Origin: Chloroflexota bacterium
Lineage (GTDB): Bacteria > Chloroflexota > Dehalococcoidia > Lucifugimonadales > Lucifugimonadaceae
Direction: 5' to 3'
NCBI GenBank assembly: GCA_002730555.1
Contig: PCAM01000006.1
Coordinates: 62,001-126,000, forward strand
Length of the DNA stretch: 64,000 bases
Shown here: positions 9,700-19,001 of the stretch, in pieces
How positions within the stretch are numbered: position 1 is the stretch's first letter
Layout of the letters: each line of letters begins with the position of its first letter
The notes under the pieces: generated by a model
The model's database searches: none
Seen by the model: only the letters and a program-made list of their open reading frames with translations
What the model was told of the DNA's origin: nothing
Program-made: the position numbers and the translations under genes

Positions 9700-11202
9700 C
9701 TAGCCCGTTGTATTCAGCGATGCCAAAACGAGCGACATCGGCGGCATCACCACCTGCGCGACGCCGTCTTCCACGGCAACGTCACACGTCGCCGGGGCCA
9801 CGTTGTCCGGCGCGTCCCAGTCGTTGTGCGCCTGGGGGTCGTCGCCGGTGAGCAGCCATCCCTGGTCAGCTTCCGACACGGAACGGCCGATCACCCGGAG
9901 GGTCGCCGTTACCGAATTTGCGAGGTCACGGTTCACCGCAAACACCGTCGTCCGCCCGTCGACCCCGTCATAAGACGCGGAGACATCCAGCGACGGGACC
10001 TCACCTCGGTCCCCAGCGCTATACACCGGCCCGTCGACGACCGGTGTGAGGGAATCACCGGACGCAAGCTCCGCGTACCGGACGAACGGGTGGTAGATCG
10101 ACTGGAAGAGGAGTCCGTCCCTGCGGGTGATTATTGGGGCGATCACGTTCACGATCTGGGCCAGACAGGCCATCTTCACAACGTCGGCATTGCGGATGAA
10201 CGAGTTCAGGTATTGCGCGACGACCAGTGCGTCCTCCAGGTTGTAGACTTCTTCGATCAGGTGCGGCGCTTGCTCCCACGCGCCTTTGGAATGCGTGCTG
10301 CCCCGTGCCCGGTACCAGACGTTCCACTCGTCAAATGACAGGTACACCTGTTTGGATGACTTCTTGACCGCCCGCACGTAACCCAAAAGCGATCGGTAGT
10401 CCTGGATGATGCGATCGATCTCGACGCCCTCGGCAAGGAACCAGGGAGTGTCGTCGCTTTCGTTCCGGGAGTAGCGATGTGCCGAGATGTAGTCGACGTC
10501 GTCCCATGTGTACTCAAGAGCGACGCGATCCCACTCCATGTACTCCGGCATGTGGTTGCCAGACGACCCTGCGATGATGGTCTCGATGGTTGGATCGACG
10601 CCCTTCATCAGTTTTCCGGCCTGCTCCGCACGAAGCGCGTACTCCGCCGCGGGGACGTGCCCCGCCTGCCACGGCCCGTCCATTTCGTTGCCAAGACACC
10701 AGACCTTCACGTCGTGCGGGTCGGCATGGCCGTTGGAACGGCGCAGGTCTGACCAGTAGGTTCCCGAAGGGTGGTTGCAGTATTCGACCAGCTCGGCCGC
10801 CGACTTGGCGGCGCCGGTACCGAGGTTGACGGCCATCATCGGGCTGGTGCCGACGGCTGTACACCAGTCCATGAACTCGTCGGTTCCAAACGTGTTCGGT
10901 TCAGTGGTCTGCCACGCAAAATCGGCACGCGCCGGACGCCGGTCCGACGGGCCGATTCCGTCCTTCCAATCGTAATTACTGACGAAATTTCCGCCCGGGT
11001 AACGAACATACGGCATACGCATAGGGCGCATCGCCTCCAGCACATCACGCCGGAATCCGTGCTCGTCAGACAACGGATTGCCGGGGTCGTAAACGCCGTC
11101 GTACACAGCCCGCCCGAGGTGCTCCAGGAATCCGCTGAAGATCCGCCCGTCGATCTTCCCCGCGTTGCGGTCCGGATCAAGTGTGATCGTGGCTTTGGGC
11201 AT
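9700..11202 (-). CDS. Alpha-N-arabinofuranosidase (GH51)
   Basis: 500 aa; IDGRIFSGFLEHLGRAVYDGVYDP, VRYPGGNFVSNYDWKDGIGP, KVWCLGNEMDGPWQ (acid/base region), SFDEWNVWY (nucleophile region). Confidence 0.93.
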   Translation of the reverse strand: MPKATITLDPDRNAGKIDGRIFSGFLEHLGRAVYDGVYDPGNPLSDEHGFRRDVLEAMRPMRMPYVRYPGGNFVSNYDWKDGIGPSDRRPARADFAWQTTEPNTFGTDEFMDWCTAVGTSPMMAVNLGTGAAKSAAELVEYCNHPSGTYWSDLRRSNGHADPHDVKVWCLGNEMDGPWQAGHVPAAEYALRAEQAGKLMKGVDPTIETIIAGSSGNHMPEYMEWDRVALEYTWDDVDYISAHRYSRNESDDTPWFLAEGVEIDRIIQDYRSLLGYVRAVKKSSKQVYLSFDEWNVWYRARGSTHSKGAWEQAPHLIEEVYNLEDALVVAQYLNSFIRNADVVKMACLAQIVNVIAPIITRRDGLLFQSIYHPFVRYAELASGDSLTPVVDGPVYSAGDRGEVPSLDVSASYDGVDGRTTVFAVNRDLANSVTATLRVIGRSVSEADQGWLLTGDDPQAHNDWDAPDNVAPATCDVAVEDGVAQVVMPPMSLVLASLNTTG

Positions 11203-11353
11203 GTGCTTCCTTAATTTCGTTGAGCCTGCAAACGGCCTATGAGTTGATCTTCCCGGTAAATAACCGCCCGAATAGGCCTAGACTCGTGCCGTTCCCGGCG
11301 CAGGTCAAGCCTCAGTCGGGCCGCAACATATCCGGGTCGATCGCAAGGAGTAC

Positions 11354-12121
11354 TTGAAGTTGAAGATCCTCATCACCGGCATCGGCGGAACCATTGGCAG
11401 CGTCATCGCCGACGCCCTTAGCGAACGGCATGAAGTGACCGGGATAGACATTCGGCCGCTGGAACGACCGGGTGTCGTGGTGGCAGATCTCACCGATATC
11501 GATGCAATCACGCCGCGATTTGAGGGCGTTGACGCCGTGGTCCACCTGGCTGCGGAACGCCGGCACACCCCGGACATCGGCTGGGACCTGCTATTGCCCA
11601 CCAACATCGTCGCCACGGCCAATGTTTACGACGCTGCGCACGCCGCCGGGGTGCGCCGCTTTGTGTTTGCCAGCTCGATGCATGTCATGGGCAACTATGA
11701 GTCGGACGAGCCGTGGGCATCCATCGCCGCCGGACGATATGACGGCCTTGAGCCAGAGAAGGCGCCGCTGGTCACTGGGGATATGCCGGTGCGGCCGGAC
11801 GGTCGGTACGCGGCGACTAAGGCACTGGGGGAGTCGCTGGGGCGCTACTACTCAGATTGCGAGGGCATGGAAGTCGTGTGCGTGCGCCTGGGAACGATCG
11901 CTGACAGCGACGCCATCGGCGATGATCCGCGCGGCTACGTGAGCTGGTTCAGTCATAGAGATCTTGCGGGATTCTTCTCGGCCTGTGTCGAGGCGCCCGG
12001 TATTAAGTACGAGATCGTGTACGGGGCGTCCGGCAACACCTGGAAAATTTACGACACCGTTTCGGGTTGGAAAGCGCTGGGGTTCACGCCATCCGACAAC
12101 GCGGAGGATCACAGGCGATAA
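11354..12121 (+). CDS. NAD(P)-dependent epimerase/dehydratase, uronate-dehydrogenase-like
   Basis: TTG start (11354 or 11360) behind AAGGAG; LITGIGGTIGS Rossmann motif; GRYAATKALGE (YxxxK). Confidence 0.82.
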   Translation: MKLKILITGIGGTIGSVIADALSERHEVTGIDIRPLERPGVVVADLTDIDAITPRFEGVDAVVHLAAERRHTPDIGWDLLLPTNIVATANVYDAAHAAGVRRFVFASSMHVMGNYESDEPWASIAAGRYDGLEPEKAPLVTGDMPVRPDGRYAATKALGESLGRYYSDCEGMEVVCVRLGTIADSDAIGDDPRGYVSWFSHRDLAGFFSACVEAPGIKYEIVYGASGNTWKIYDTVSGWKALGFTPSDNAEDHRR

Positions 12122-12146
12122 CGTAGGAATGAACAGGACCCGCTGT

Positions 12147-13382
12147 CTACTCGACGATCGCAAAAGACCGGAACGACGCCATGATCGCGTCCTCGATCTC
12201 GTCGTACCGCTCGGTGTACCCTCCGTACGAGGCGCCAAAGCCGAAGTCGTCGCCGTGGAGATAGGACAGGTGCGCCCACTTGACCGCGCCTTCGGCCTCC
12301 GTAAAGAGGATTAGTCGCGCCTGCAACCCGGAGTCGGTGGTGAACGGTTCGTTGGACAGCACCTCGTACGTCCCGGACTTCTCGATCTCTATCTGGAATC
12401 GCCGGGCATAGGTCACCGCGTCCGGATCTGCCCCAGCCAGTTCTCCCACGAAAGCTTCCTCAACATCAAGGTACTCCTCGATGATGAACAACGCCTCTCC
12501 TCCGGTTCCGTTGAACGTCTCGCCCATCAGTTCATTTCGCGGCGCGGGCCTCAGATCGCCCGGCACCGCCATCGTGAACGGATTGATGGTGCTTAAGTAG
12601 CTTCGGGTCTCGGCGTTATCGGTTTCCCCGATGATCGGCGGGACATGAACGGTTATCGGCCTGCCGTACTCCAGATAGTGGGCTTCCACGGACTGCGGCA
12701 GCAATCTCTCCGAGATGGCCAGCAGGCCGCCGAAATTGGATCCCGGTGCGCCACCTTCCAGCAGGATCATGCGCACCAGGTTGTCATTAATCCCTGCGAA
12801 CACCTCCACGCTCTCGGCGGCGTCTACGCCGGGGACTGTTCCGGTCACGTGGTACACTCCCTCGCCGCCGAGTTCGGTGATGTTCACCGTGGCCGTTGAT
12901 GTATCTATCTGCCCCACCACATCGGCATCTACCGTCAGGCTTGCCGGTTCGTCGCCCGCATCGCTGACCGTCCAGATACCGCTGTTGGGGTCTCTGCGAT
13001 AGCGCTGTGCGTCCACAATGCGGTTCTCGGCGCTGGTGAAGCCTGATATCGACCCCGTGGTTGCGTTACTGCGGGTGACGACTATGTTTGCGCCTAATCC
13101 AGACCTTGCGGCGTGGATCGTTGTGATCAAAGACTGCTCCCCATCGGCCGTGACGTCATCCACCGTTAATTGCGCCTCCACCTGCCAGCTCCGGACTTCC
13201 GACATCGCCGCCGAGATCGTCGGCAGGACCATCGCAGGATCAGTGGAGGGGCTCACCGCCGTCGCATCTGGGGACGCGGAAGCCGGAATGGCGTCGGAGG
13301 CCCCATCGCCGCCACACGCGCCGGCGGCGATGGCGATCAAAGTGGAGATGGTGACCTTGATCAGAAGCGGATGAATTTTCAA
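12147..13382 (-). CDS. Putative lipoprotein, LppX/LprG-like
   Basis: Signal peptide plus lipobox (LIAIAAGACGGDG), then beta-rich region (MSEVRSWQVEAQLTVDD...VYHVTGTVPG). Confidence 0.65.
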   Translation of the reverse strand: MKIHPLLIKVTISTLIAIAAGACGGDGASDAIPASASPDATAVSPSTDPAMVLPTISAAMSEVRSWQVEAQLTVDDVTADGEQSLITTIHAARSGLGANIVVTRSNATTGSISGFTSAENRIVDAQRYRRDPNSGIWTVSDAGDEPASLTVDADVVGQIDTSTATVNITELGGEGVYHVTGTVPGVDAAESVEVFAGINDNLVRMILLEGGAPGSNFGGLLAISERLLPQSVEAHYLEYGRPITVHVPPIIGETDNAETRSYLSTINPFTMAVPGDLRPAPRNELMGETFNGTGGEALFIIEEYLDVEEAFVGELAGADPDAVTYARRFQIEIEKSGTYEVLSNEPFTTDSGLQARLILFTEAEGAVKWAHLSYLHGDDFGFGASYGGYTERYDEIEDAIMASFRSFAIVE

Positions 13383-13669
13383 GCCTGTCCCTTAATTCTG
13401 TCCTGATGCTGGTAGGGGTGCGTGGGAACGCCGTCTGAGATGTCCTATTCTCGCGATCCCCCACTCGTGCCGGGCCGCGTTATTACGATCTGTGGACCAT
13501 TTCATTCCGGGTATACGTGAGTTAGCACTCAACGGACTGTGAGAATCCCCGACCCCCTCAATGGGCCGCGGCACTAGGGTTCTAGTAGGGAATCTCACGA
13601 CGCCAGCTTGGCGACAGTAAATTGCGTCTCTCGTCGAGACAACACCTGCGACGAACCCCGGAGGATTGA

Positions 13670-13843
13670 ATGCGTCGGGAACGGGGACATCACGGCGGCG
13701 ACGCCAGTCAAGTGAGCGGCGAGGGCGTTTATTTCACGGCGATCGGACGCGTAGCGACATCCGGTTTGGATCACCTTGGGGACGAGGACCGTGATCCAGC
13801 TATCCCCCTGGACACGTTAGTTCGAGAGCCGTATCTGCGCTAA
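13670..13843 (+). CDS. Candidate 57-aa small protein
   Basis: ATG at 13670 preceded by GGAGG (CCCGGAGGATTGAATG); MRRERGHHGGDASQVSGEGVYFTAIGRVATSGLDHLGDEDRDPAIPLDTLVREPYLR. Not in the ORF track because it is under 60 aa. Confidence 0.3.
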   Translation: MRRERGHHGGDASQVSGEGVYFTAIGRVATSGLDHLGDEDRDPAIPLDTLVREPYLR

Positions 13844-15201
13844 TCGGGCATCCGTCGCTGCGCCACATCGGGTGCACCAAACTCATCGAGCCACCGTTTT
13901 TCGACAGTTGCGCGCCACTCCTCGGCAAGATATTTCAACTCAGCGGTGACTTCAGGCTCGGAGTCGGCGAGGTTTCGAGATTCTGAAGGGTCCGAATCAA
14001 GATCAGCCAGATGGACGGCGGCTACCGGACTTTCATGCTCCACCAACCGCCCCTCCAGCACAAGCTTCCACTTGCCCCGTCGGACCGCTGTTTGTTCTCC
14101 CCATTCCCAGAAAATCGTGCGTTCCGGCGTCTCGGCCTTATCCGCCAATAGCGTCATCAGGCTCGTTCCATCGATCTCATGTGCACTTGAATCGACACCG
14201 GCGGCTTCCAGGATCGTCGGCACGATGTCCATCGCCACGCCTGGTTGATCTGTCACCACACCACCATCTACACGCTCCGGCCAACGGATAATCCCCGGGA
14301 GCCGTATCCCGCCCTCGTAAAGGCTGCCTTTGTGGCCCTTCAACCGACCAACCGTACCGCCGTAATACGGATCAAGGGTGCCATCGAGCCAATTTCGGGA
14401 CTCGCGTGACGGGCCGTTGTCGGACATGAATACCGACATCGTGTTGTCGCCGACGCCTAGACGGTCGACTTCGTTCAAGATCTTTCCGATCGCGTCGTCC
14501 ACCGAACTGATCATTGCCGCCATCATCTGTCGATCCCACGGCAGATCCGGAAAACGGTCCACGTACTCCTCGGGCGCATGCATCGGGTAGTGCGGAGCAT
14601 TGAAAGGAACATAGAGCAGGAACGGATTGCCGGACGCGTGCATTTTTCGCATGTACTCGATGGCTTTGTCCGTAATCAGTTCCGTGAAGTATTCGCCGTT
14701 ATGCCACACTTCCTCGTCGTTCTCCCAGAGATCATGGGTCGGGTTCGGACTGGGTGGTTGATTGGCGCTGTAGAAAAAGATGTGTGAGTAGTAATCGATG
14801 GTTCCGGCAAGGAAGCCGAACGAGTCGTTAAATCCGTGGTGCGAAGGACGCGCGTGCTCGGTCAGCCCCAGGTGCCATTTCCCGGCCATAGCGGTCTCGT
14901 ATCCGGCCGAACCGAGCATCGTGGCGATAGTCGTCGCCGATTGCCGCAATCCGGCGGTCTCACGCCCACCGCGCAAGACTCCGCGAATACCCGCGTTCCC
15001 CGGATAACGGCCTGTCAGCAGCGCCGCCCGGGATGGGCTGCAGACGGGGGAATTCGAGTACCAGTCGGTGAACCTCACGCCCTCTGCGGCCATTCGGTCC
15101 AGGTTCGGAGTACGGAAATCGGTCGCGCCCATGCACGAAAGGTCACCGTACCCCTGGTCGTCTGTCAGGAAGATGAGGAAGTTAGGTCGGCCGTCGAGCA
15201 T
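13840..15201 (-). CDS. Sulfatase (arylsulfatase family, type I formylglycine motif)
   Basis: NFLIFLTDDQGYGDLSCMG; VCSPSRAALLTGRYPGNAG (CxPxR). Confidence 0.93.
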   Translation of the reverse strand: MLDGRPNFLIFLTDDQGYGDLSCMGATDFRTPNLDRMAAEGVRFTDWYSNSPVCSPSRAALLTGRYPGNAGIRGVLRGGRETAGLRQSATTIATMLGSAGYETAMAGKWHLGLTEHARPSHHGFNDSFGFLAGTIDYYSHIFFYSANQPPSPNPTHDLWENDEEVWHNGEYFTELITDKAIEYMRKMHASGNPFLLYVPFNAPHYPMHAPEEYVDRFPDLPWDRQMMAAMISSVDDAIGKILNEVDRLGVGDNTMSVFMSDNGPSRESRNWLDGTLDPYYGGTVGRLKGHKGSLYEGGIRLPGIIRWPERVDGGVVTDQPGVAMDIVPTILEAAGVDSSAHEIDGTSLMTLLADKAETPERTIFWEWGEQTAVRRGKWKLVLEGRLVEHESPVAAVHLADLDSDPSESRNLADSEPEVTAELKYLAEEWRATVEKRWLDEFGAPDVAQRRMPD

Positions 15202-15256
15202 TCGGTGGAGCCTTGTAGTTGGTTGTTAGATGCCAGATACGCGTGAGGACCCGGGT

Positions 15257-16663
15257 TCAAACCATCCGGTACGTACGAACTTCCTCACCCCTCACGGCGT
15301 ACTCATCCGACCAGCGCCTTTCAATCGCGGCTCGCCACTCTTCAGCCAGTTGCTTCAGCTCGGTGGTGATCGCCGGTTCCTTGTCGACTAGATTGATCGC
15401 CTCGGCGGGATCTGTCTCAAGGTCGGAAAGATGGATTTCGGCGATCGAATCCTCGTGCTCCACGAGCTGCCCGTTTAGCACCAGCTTCCATTTCCCGCGT
15501 CGGACGGCCGTTTGATCGCCGATCTCCCAGAAGAGTGATCGATCGTCCAGTTTCGCCCGCTGCGTTACGTGTCCCAGAAGACTGGTCCCATCGATCTCGT
15601 ACTGCCTAACGTCGATCTCCGCGGCGTCCAGTACTGTCGGGACAACGTCCATCGAGGCGACCGGCGTGTCGGAGACGACGCCTTTCGCTATGTGACCAGG
15701 CCAGTTCAAGATTCCCGGGAGCCGGATTCCGCCTTCAAACAGGCTGTATTTGTGACCTTTGAATTGGCCGGATGTACCGCCGTAGTACGGATCGAGCGTT
15801 CCGTCCAGCCAGTTCCGTGACTCCCGAGAAGGGCCGTTGTCTGAGGTGAATACGGAAAGCGTGTCTTCGGACAGACCAAGCCGGTCGACCTCGTTCATGA
15901 TCTTGCCGATAGAGTCGTCCACGGCGCTGATCATCGCCGCCATCACCTGACGATCCCATGGCAGATGATCGAACATCTCCATGTATTCGCGAGGGGCGTG
16001 CATCGGGTAGTGCGGTGCGTTGAACGGCACGTACAGGAAGAAGGGCTGGTCTTTTGCCGCCATATCACGCATGTACTCGACCGCTTTCTCTGCGATCAGT
16101 TTCGTGAAATATCGGCCGTTTATCCACACCTCGTTGTCGTCCTCCCAGAGATCGTGTGTGGCGTTCTGACCTGGACCACCCTGATTAGCCCCGTAGTAGA
16201 AGATGTGCGAGTAGTAATCGATACACCCGGCGAAGAAACCAAACGAATGGTCGAAGCCGTGGGCTTGCGGGCGCGATTCCTCGGTGAGCCCGAGATGCCA
16301 CTTTCCAGAAAGGGCGGTGTGGTAACCCGCGTCACGCAGCATGGTGGCAAGCGTGGGGGTCGACTGTGGAAGCCCGGCCGTCGAGCGGTGACCGCGGAGG
16401 ATCTCACGAATTCCCGCATTGCCAGGGTACCGACCTGAAAGCAGGGCAGCGCGTGAAGGGCTGCACACCGGGCTGTTCGAGTACCAGTCCGTGAATCTGA
16501 ACCCGTCATTGGCTAGACGGTCCAAGTTTGGCGTCCGGAAGTCGGTCGCTCCCATACACGAAAGATCGCCGTAACCCTGATCATCGGTCAAGAATACGAT
16601 GACGTTGGGTCGTGAGTCGGGCATGTGTGGGCCTAAGTAATGGTGTGCGCCTGGCTGGATCAA
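15257..16663 (-). CDS. Sulfatase, tandem paralog of 13840-15201
   Basis: NVIVFLTDDQGYGDLSCMG; VCSPSRAALLSGRYPGNAG; near-collinear with its neighbour over the full length. Confidence 0.93.
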   Translation of the reverse strand: MIQPGAHHYLGPHMPDSRPNVIVFLTDDQGYGDLSCMGATDFRTPNLDRLANDGFRFTDWYSNSPVCSPSRAALLSGRYPGNAGIREILRGHRSTAGLPQSTPTLATMLRDAGYHTALSGKWHLGLTEESRPQAHGFDHSFGFFAGCIDYYSHIFYYGANQGGPGQNATHDLWEDDNEVWINGRYFTKLIAEKAVEYMRDMAAKDQPFFLYVPFNAPHYPMHAPREYMEMFDHLPWDRQVMAAMISAVDDSIGKIMNEVDRLGLSEDTLSVFTSDNGPSRESRNWLDGTLDPYYGGTSGQFKGHKYSLFEGGIRLPGILNWPGHIAKGVVSDTPVASMDVVPTVLDAAEIDVRQYEIDGTSLLGHVTQRAKLDDRSLFWEIGDQTAVRRGKWKLVLNGQLVEHEDSIAEIHLSDLETDPAEAINLVDKEPAITTELKQLAEEWRAAIERRWSDEYAVRGEEVRTYRMV

Positions 16664-16745
16664 GAGGCTGCCACAGACTACATGAACGGCTCACGTTTTT
16701 GGCGGGAGACCTTCAACCGCTAGTCGGACCTGAATCCGCAGGCGC

Positions 16746-17220
16746 TCACGCCTGCGTACGTGGTCGGTACTGGAGCGCCTCTGCCAGGTGGCTCCGTCAT
16801 GATCTGTTCTGACCCCGCAAGGTCCGCCACGGGGCGGGCAACTTCGAGTACGCGGTGGAAACTACGAGCCGACAGTGGGAGTTGGATCATCGCCATCTGG
16901 AGGAGCGAACGCGCTGCTTCCTCCACCTGGCAATCGTTCCACACCTCTACTGGCCCCATTTCGCCGTTGGCGACGATCCCGGAGCCGTCGAAACGGGCGC
17001 GTTGCACTTCGCGGGCCGTTTCCACCCGCTGCCGTACGTCTTCCGAACCAGCCGCGGACGGTGGTCCCGTCAGCTTCTCGTACTCAACCCTCGGGACGTC
17101 CACAAATAGGTCAATACGGTCCAGCATTGGCCCGGAAATGCGCCGCTGATACCGGGCCACGGAACTCGTCGAACAACCGCACTCTCGATCCGTGTCGCCA
17201 AAATAACCACAGGGACCTTG
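16746..17220 (-). pseudogene. C-terminal fragment of YifB/ComM-family Mg-chelatase-like AAA ATPase, frameshifted near its 3' end
   Basis: Frame reads QGPCGYFGDTDRECGCSTSSVARYQRRISGPMLDRIDLFVDVPRVEY...SFHRVLEVARPVADLAGSEQI; the expected end HLAEALQYRPRTQA* (stop at 16746) is in a different frame, implying a 1-nt insertion near 16790. The N-terminal half is absent. Confidence 0.8.
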
Positions 17221-17224
17221 GTGC

Positions 17225-17324
17225 GGGCGTACACGATCGCATCGTGCAGCGCCAGCGCGTGGAACATGAACGCGTCGTCGGCATCGGGACTGTGACCGAT
17301 TGAAAGGGGCCTCTGATCTGCCAT
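17225..17324 (-). pseudogene. mqnD: N-terminal stub of MqnD-like (1,4-dihydroxy-6-naphthoate synthase family) protein
   Basis: MADQRPLSIGHSPDADDAFMFHALAL resembles MqnD N-termini; the frame then runs into yifB sequence. Confidence 0.6.
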
Positions 17325-17546
17325 TTGGTCGGGTTGCCTCTTCTCGGCGCGCCTCGATTGATTGTGGGAAGTGGGGTCGGGTTGATTAACCGGATACCAC
17401 GGTCAGCGAGGCCGAACTGGATCCGTCCGACAGGTGACCGTTGAAAACTTCAAGGATGTCGCACTCGGCGGTTGGCTGGGCCAGCGCTAACCTTCCGGCG
17501 GATGGTCGATAGCAATGTCTTCCTCATTCTCCGGACGATGCGGCGG

Positions 17547-18329
17547 CTACAGGAGCGGGCGCAACTCCGGCAATCGGTCGTAATAGGTACGGAAAAGCGC
17601 CAGGGCTTCCCGTTCACGCGGTCCCATCCGGTAGATGAACTGGTCCAAGTAAGAGCGAGCCTCTTCTGGGGGCATGTCGGCGCTCGGCCAGCCCTCCGCA
17701 ATGATCGCCTCTACATCCGCCAGCCCACTATCTAGGCTTTCGCCCAGCGAACGCCCAAAAGTCGCCAGCAGCGCGGGCTCCGTGTCCGCCCGTGCCAACC
17801 AGTGGGCGTAGACGAAGGGCAGCCCCGTCATCGCGTTCCAGACCTCGCCGAGATCGTGGACAAATGGGTAATCGTCTATTCCACTACGGTTGCGCAACGC
17901 TTCGTCACCGATCAACAAGATGGCGTCGTGCGGTTCTTCCCGCGTCACGAGGGCGTCCGGTTCGACTCCCCAGTTCTCTCTGAATAGGACACGCATGAGC
18001 TGGACGGTGGTCGCCGTTTGCTCCGTCACGGCGATCCGTGCGCCCTCCATCTCTTCCGGCATGCGGGCGCTGAACAGGAGGATGCTCACCGACGCCTGTT
18101 TTGTCGCTACGCAGAAATCGCCGATCGACGTCAGCGCATCACCCATACGGAACCACTCGGCTACCGGCAGCGGTCCGGCGTCCAGGTCGCCGTGTTCCAC
18201 GGCCAGCGCCATCTGGCGCGGCAGGTACTCCGTGAGTTCCACAGCACCCGGATCCATGCGCTCGTAAAAAACGGTCGAGTTCAGGTACGGCAATAGCCCG
18301 ACTCTGAGTTTTCCGGGTTGGTTGGCCAT
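17547..18329 (-). CDS. mqnA: Chorismate dehydratase MqnA (menaquinone biosynthesis)
   Basis: 260 aa; LRVGLLPYLNSTVFY, LDAGPLPVAEWFRMGDAL, IGDEALRN, DLGEVWNAMTGLPFVYAHWLAR. Confidence 0.88.
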   Translation of the reverse strand: MANQPGKLRVGLLPYLNSTVFYERMDPGAVELTEYLPRQMALAVEHGDLDAGPLPVAEWFRMGDALTSIGDFCVATKQASVSILLFSARMPEEMEGARIAVTEQTATTVQLMRVLFRENWGVEPDALVTREEPHDAILLIGDEALRNRSGIDDYPFVHDLGEVWNAMTGLPFVYAHWLARADTEPALLATFGRSLGESLDSGLADVEAIIAEGWPSADMPPEEARSYLDQFIYRMGPREREALALFRTYYDRLPELRPLL

Positions 18330-18967
18330 CAGGCGTACACCTTCGAATCGTTGTACACGGCGTTTCGCTCGACCGGAATACGACCGATGGTTTTGATCAA
18401 GCGCGCCATACGCTCCCGGGCCAGACCGGCCGGGGAGTCTGCCTGCGCGACGTGGGCGATGCGCTCTTTGCCGATCGTGCCGTCTATGTCGTCGGCCCCG
18501 AAGGGCAATGCAAGGGCGGCTGTGGCCTCACCGAGCATTACCCAGTACGACTTGATGTGCGGAACGTTGTCCAGCATCAGGCGGGCCACAGCGATCATCT
18601 TGAGATCGTCCGTCGGCGGCGTGGGGTGGGGGACCAGCATGGTGCTGCCGACCTGGTATCCAAGCGGGATGAACGCCCAGAGGCCCCCGGTATGGTCCTG
18701 TATCTCCCGCAGCCGGACCAGGTGATCGACTCGCTCCTCCATCGTCTCGATGTGGCCGTACAGGATGGTGGCCTCGGACTTGATGCCCATAGCGTGCGCC
18801 ATGCGGTGGATCTGCACCCAACGATTTGCGTTCGCTTTTCCGGGCAGCAGTTCCCGGTGCACGCGCTCGGAAAACACCTCAGCACCGCCCCCGGGCATAG
18901 ACTGCAGGTTGGCTTCTTTGAGGCGGGCGAGCGACTCTTCGGGCTCGATCTTCCAACGTCTGTAATA
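18329..18967 (-). pseudogene. mqnE: Aminofutalosine synthase MqnE, C-terminal half only (radical-SAM N-terminus missing)
   Basis: Open frame begins after TGA (18968-18970): YYRRWKIEPEESLARLKEANLQSMPGGGAEVFSERVHRELLPGKANANRWVQIHRMAHAMGIKSEATILYGHIETMEERVDHL; the CX3CX2C half would lie where ubiD ends (19002). Confidence 0.78.
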
Positions 18968-19001
18968 TCACTTGGATCAGCTCTCATTCTCTGGTTCTTA
19001 T

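Noticed and set aside
17070-17324. Mqn-like ORF as a complete small protein
   Set aside because: After about 30 residues its frame is out-of-frame yifB sequence, so the ORF length is accidental.
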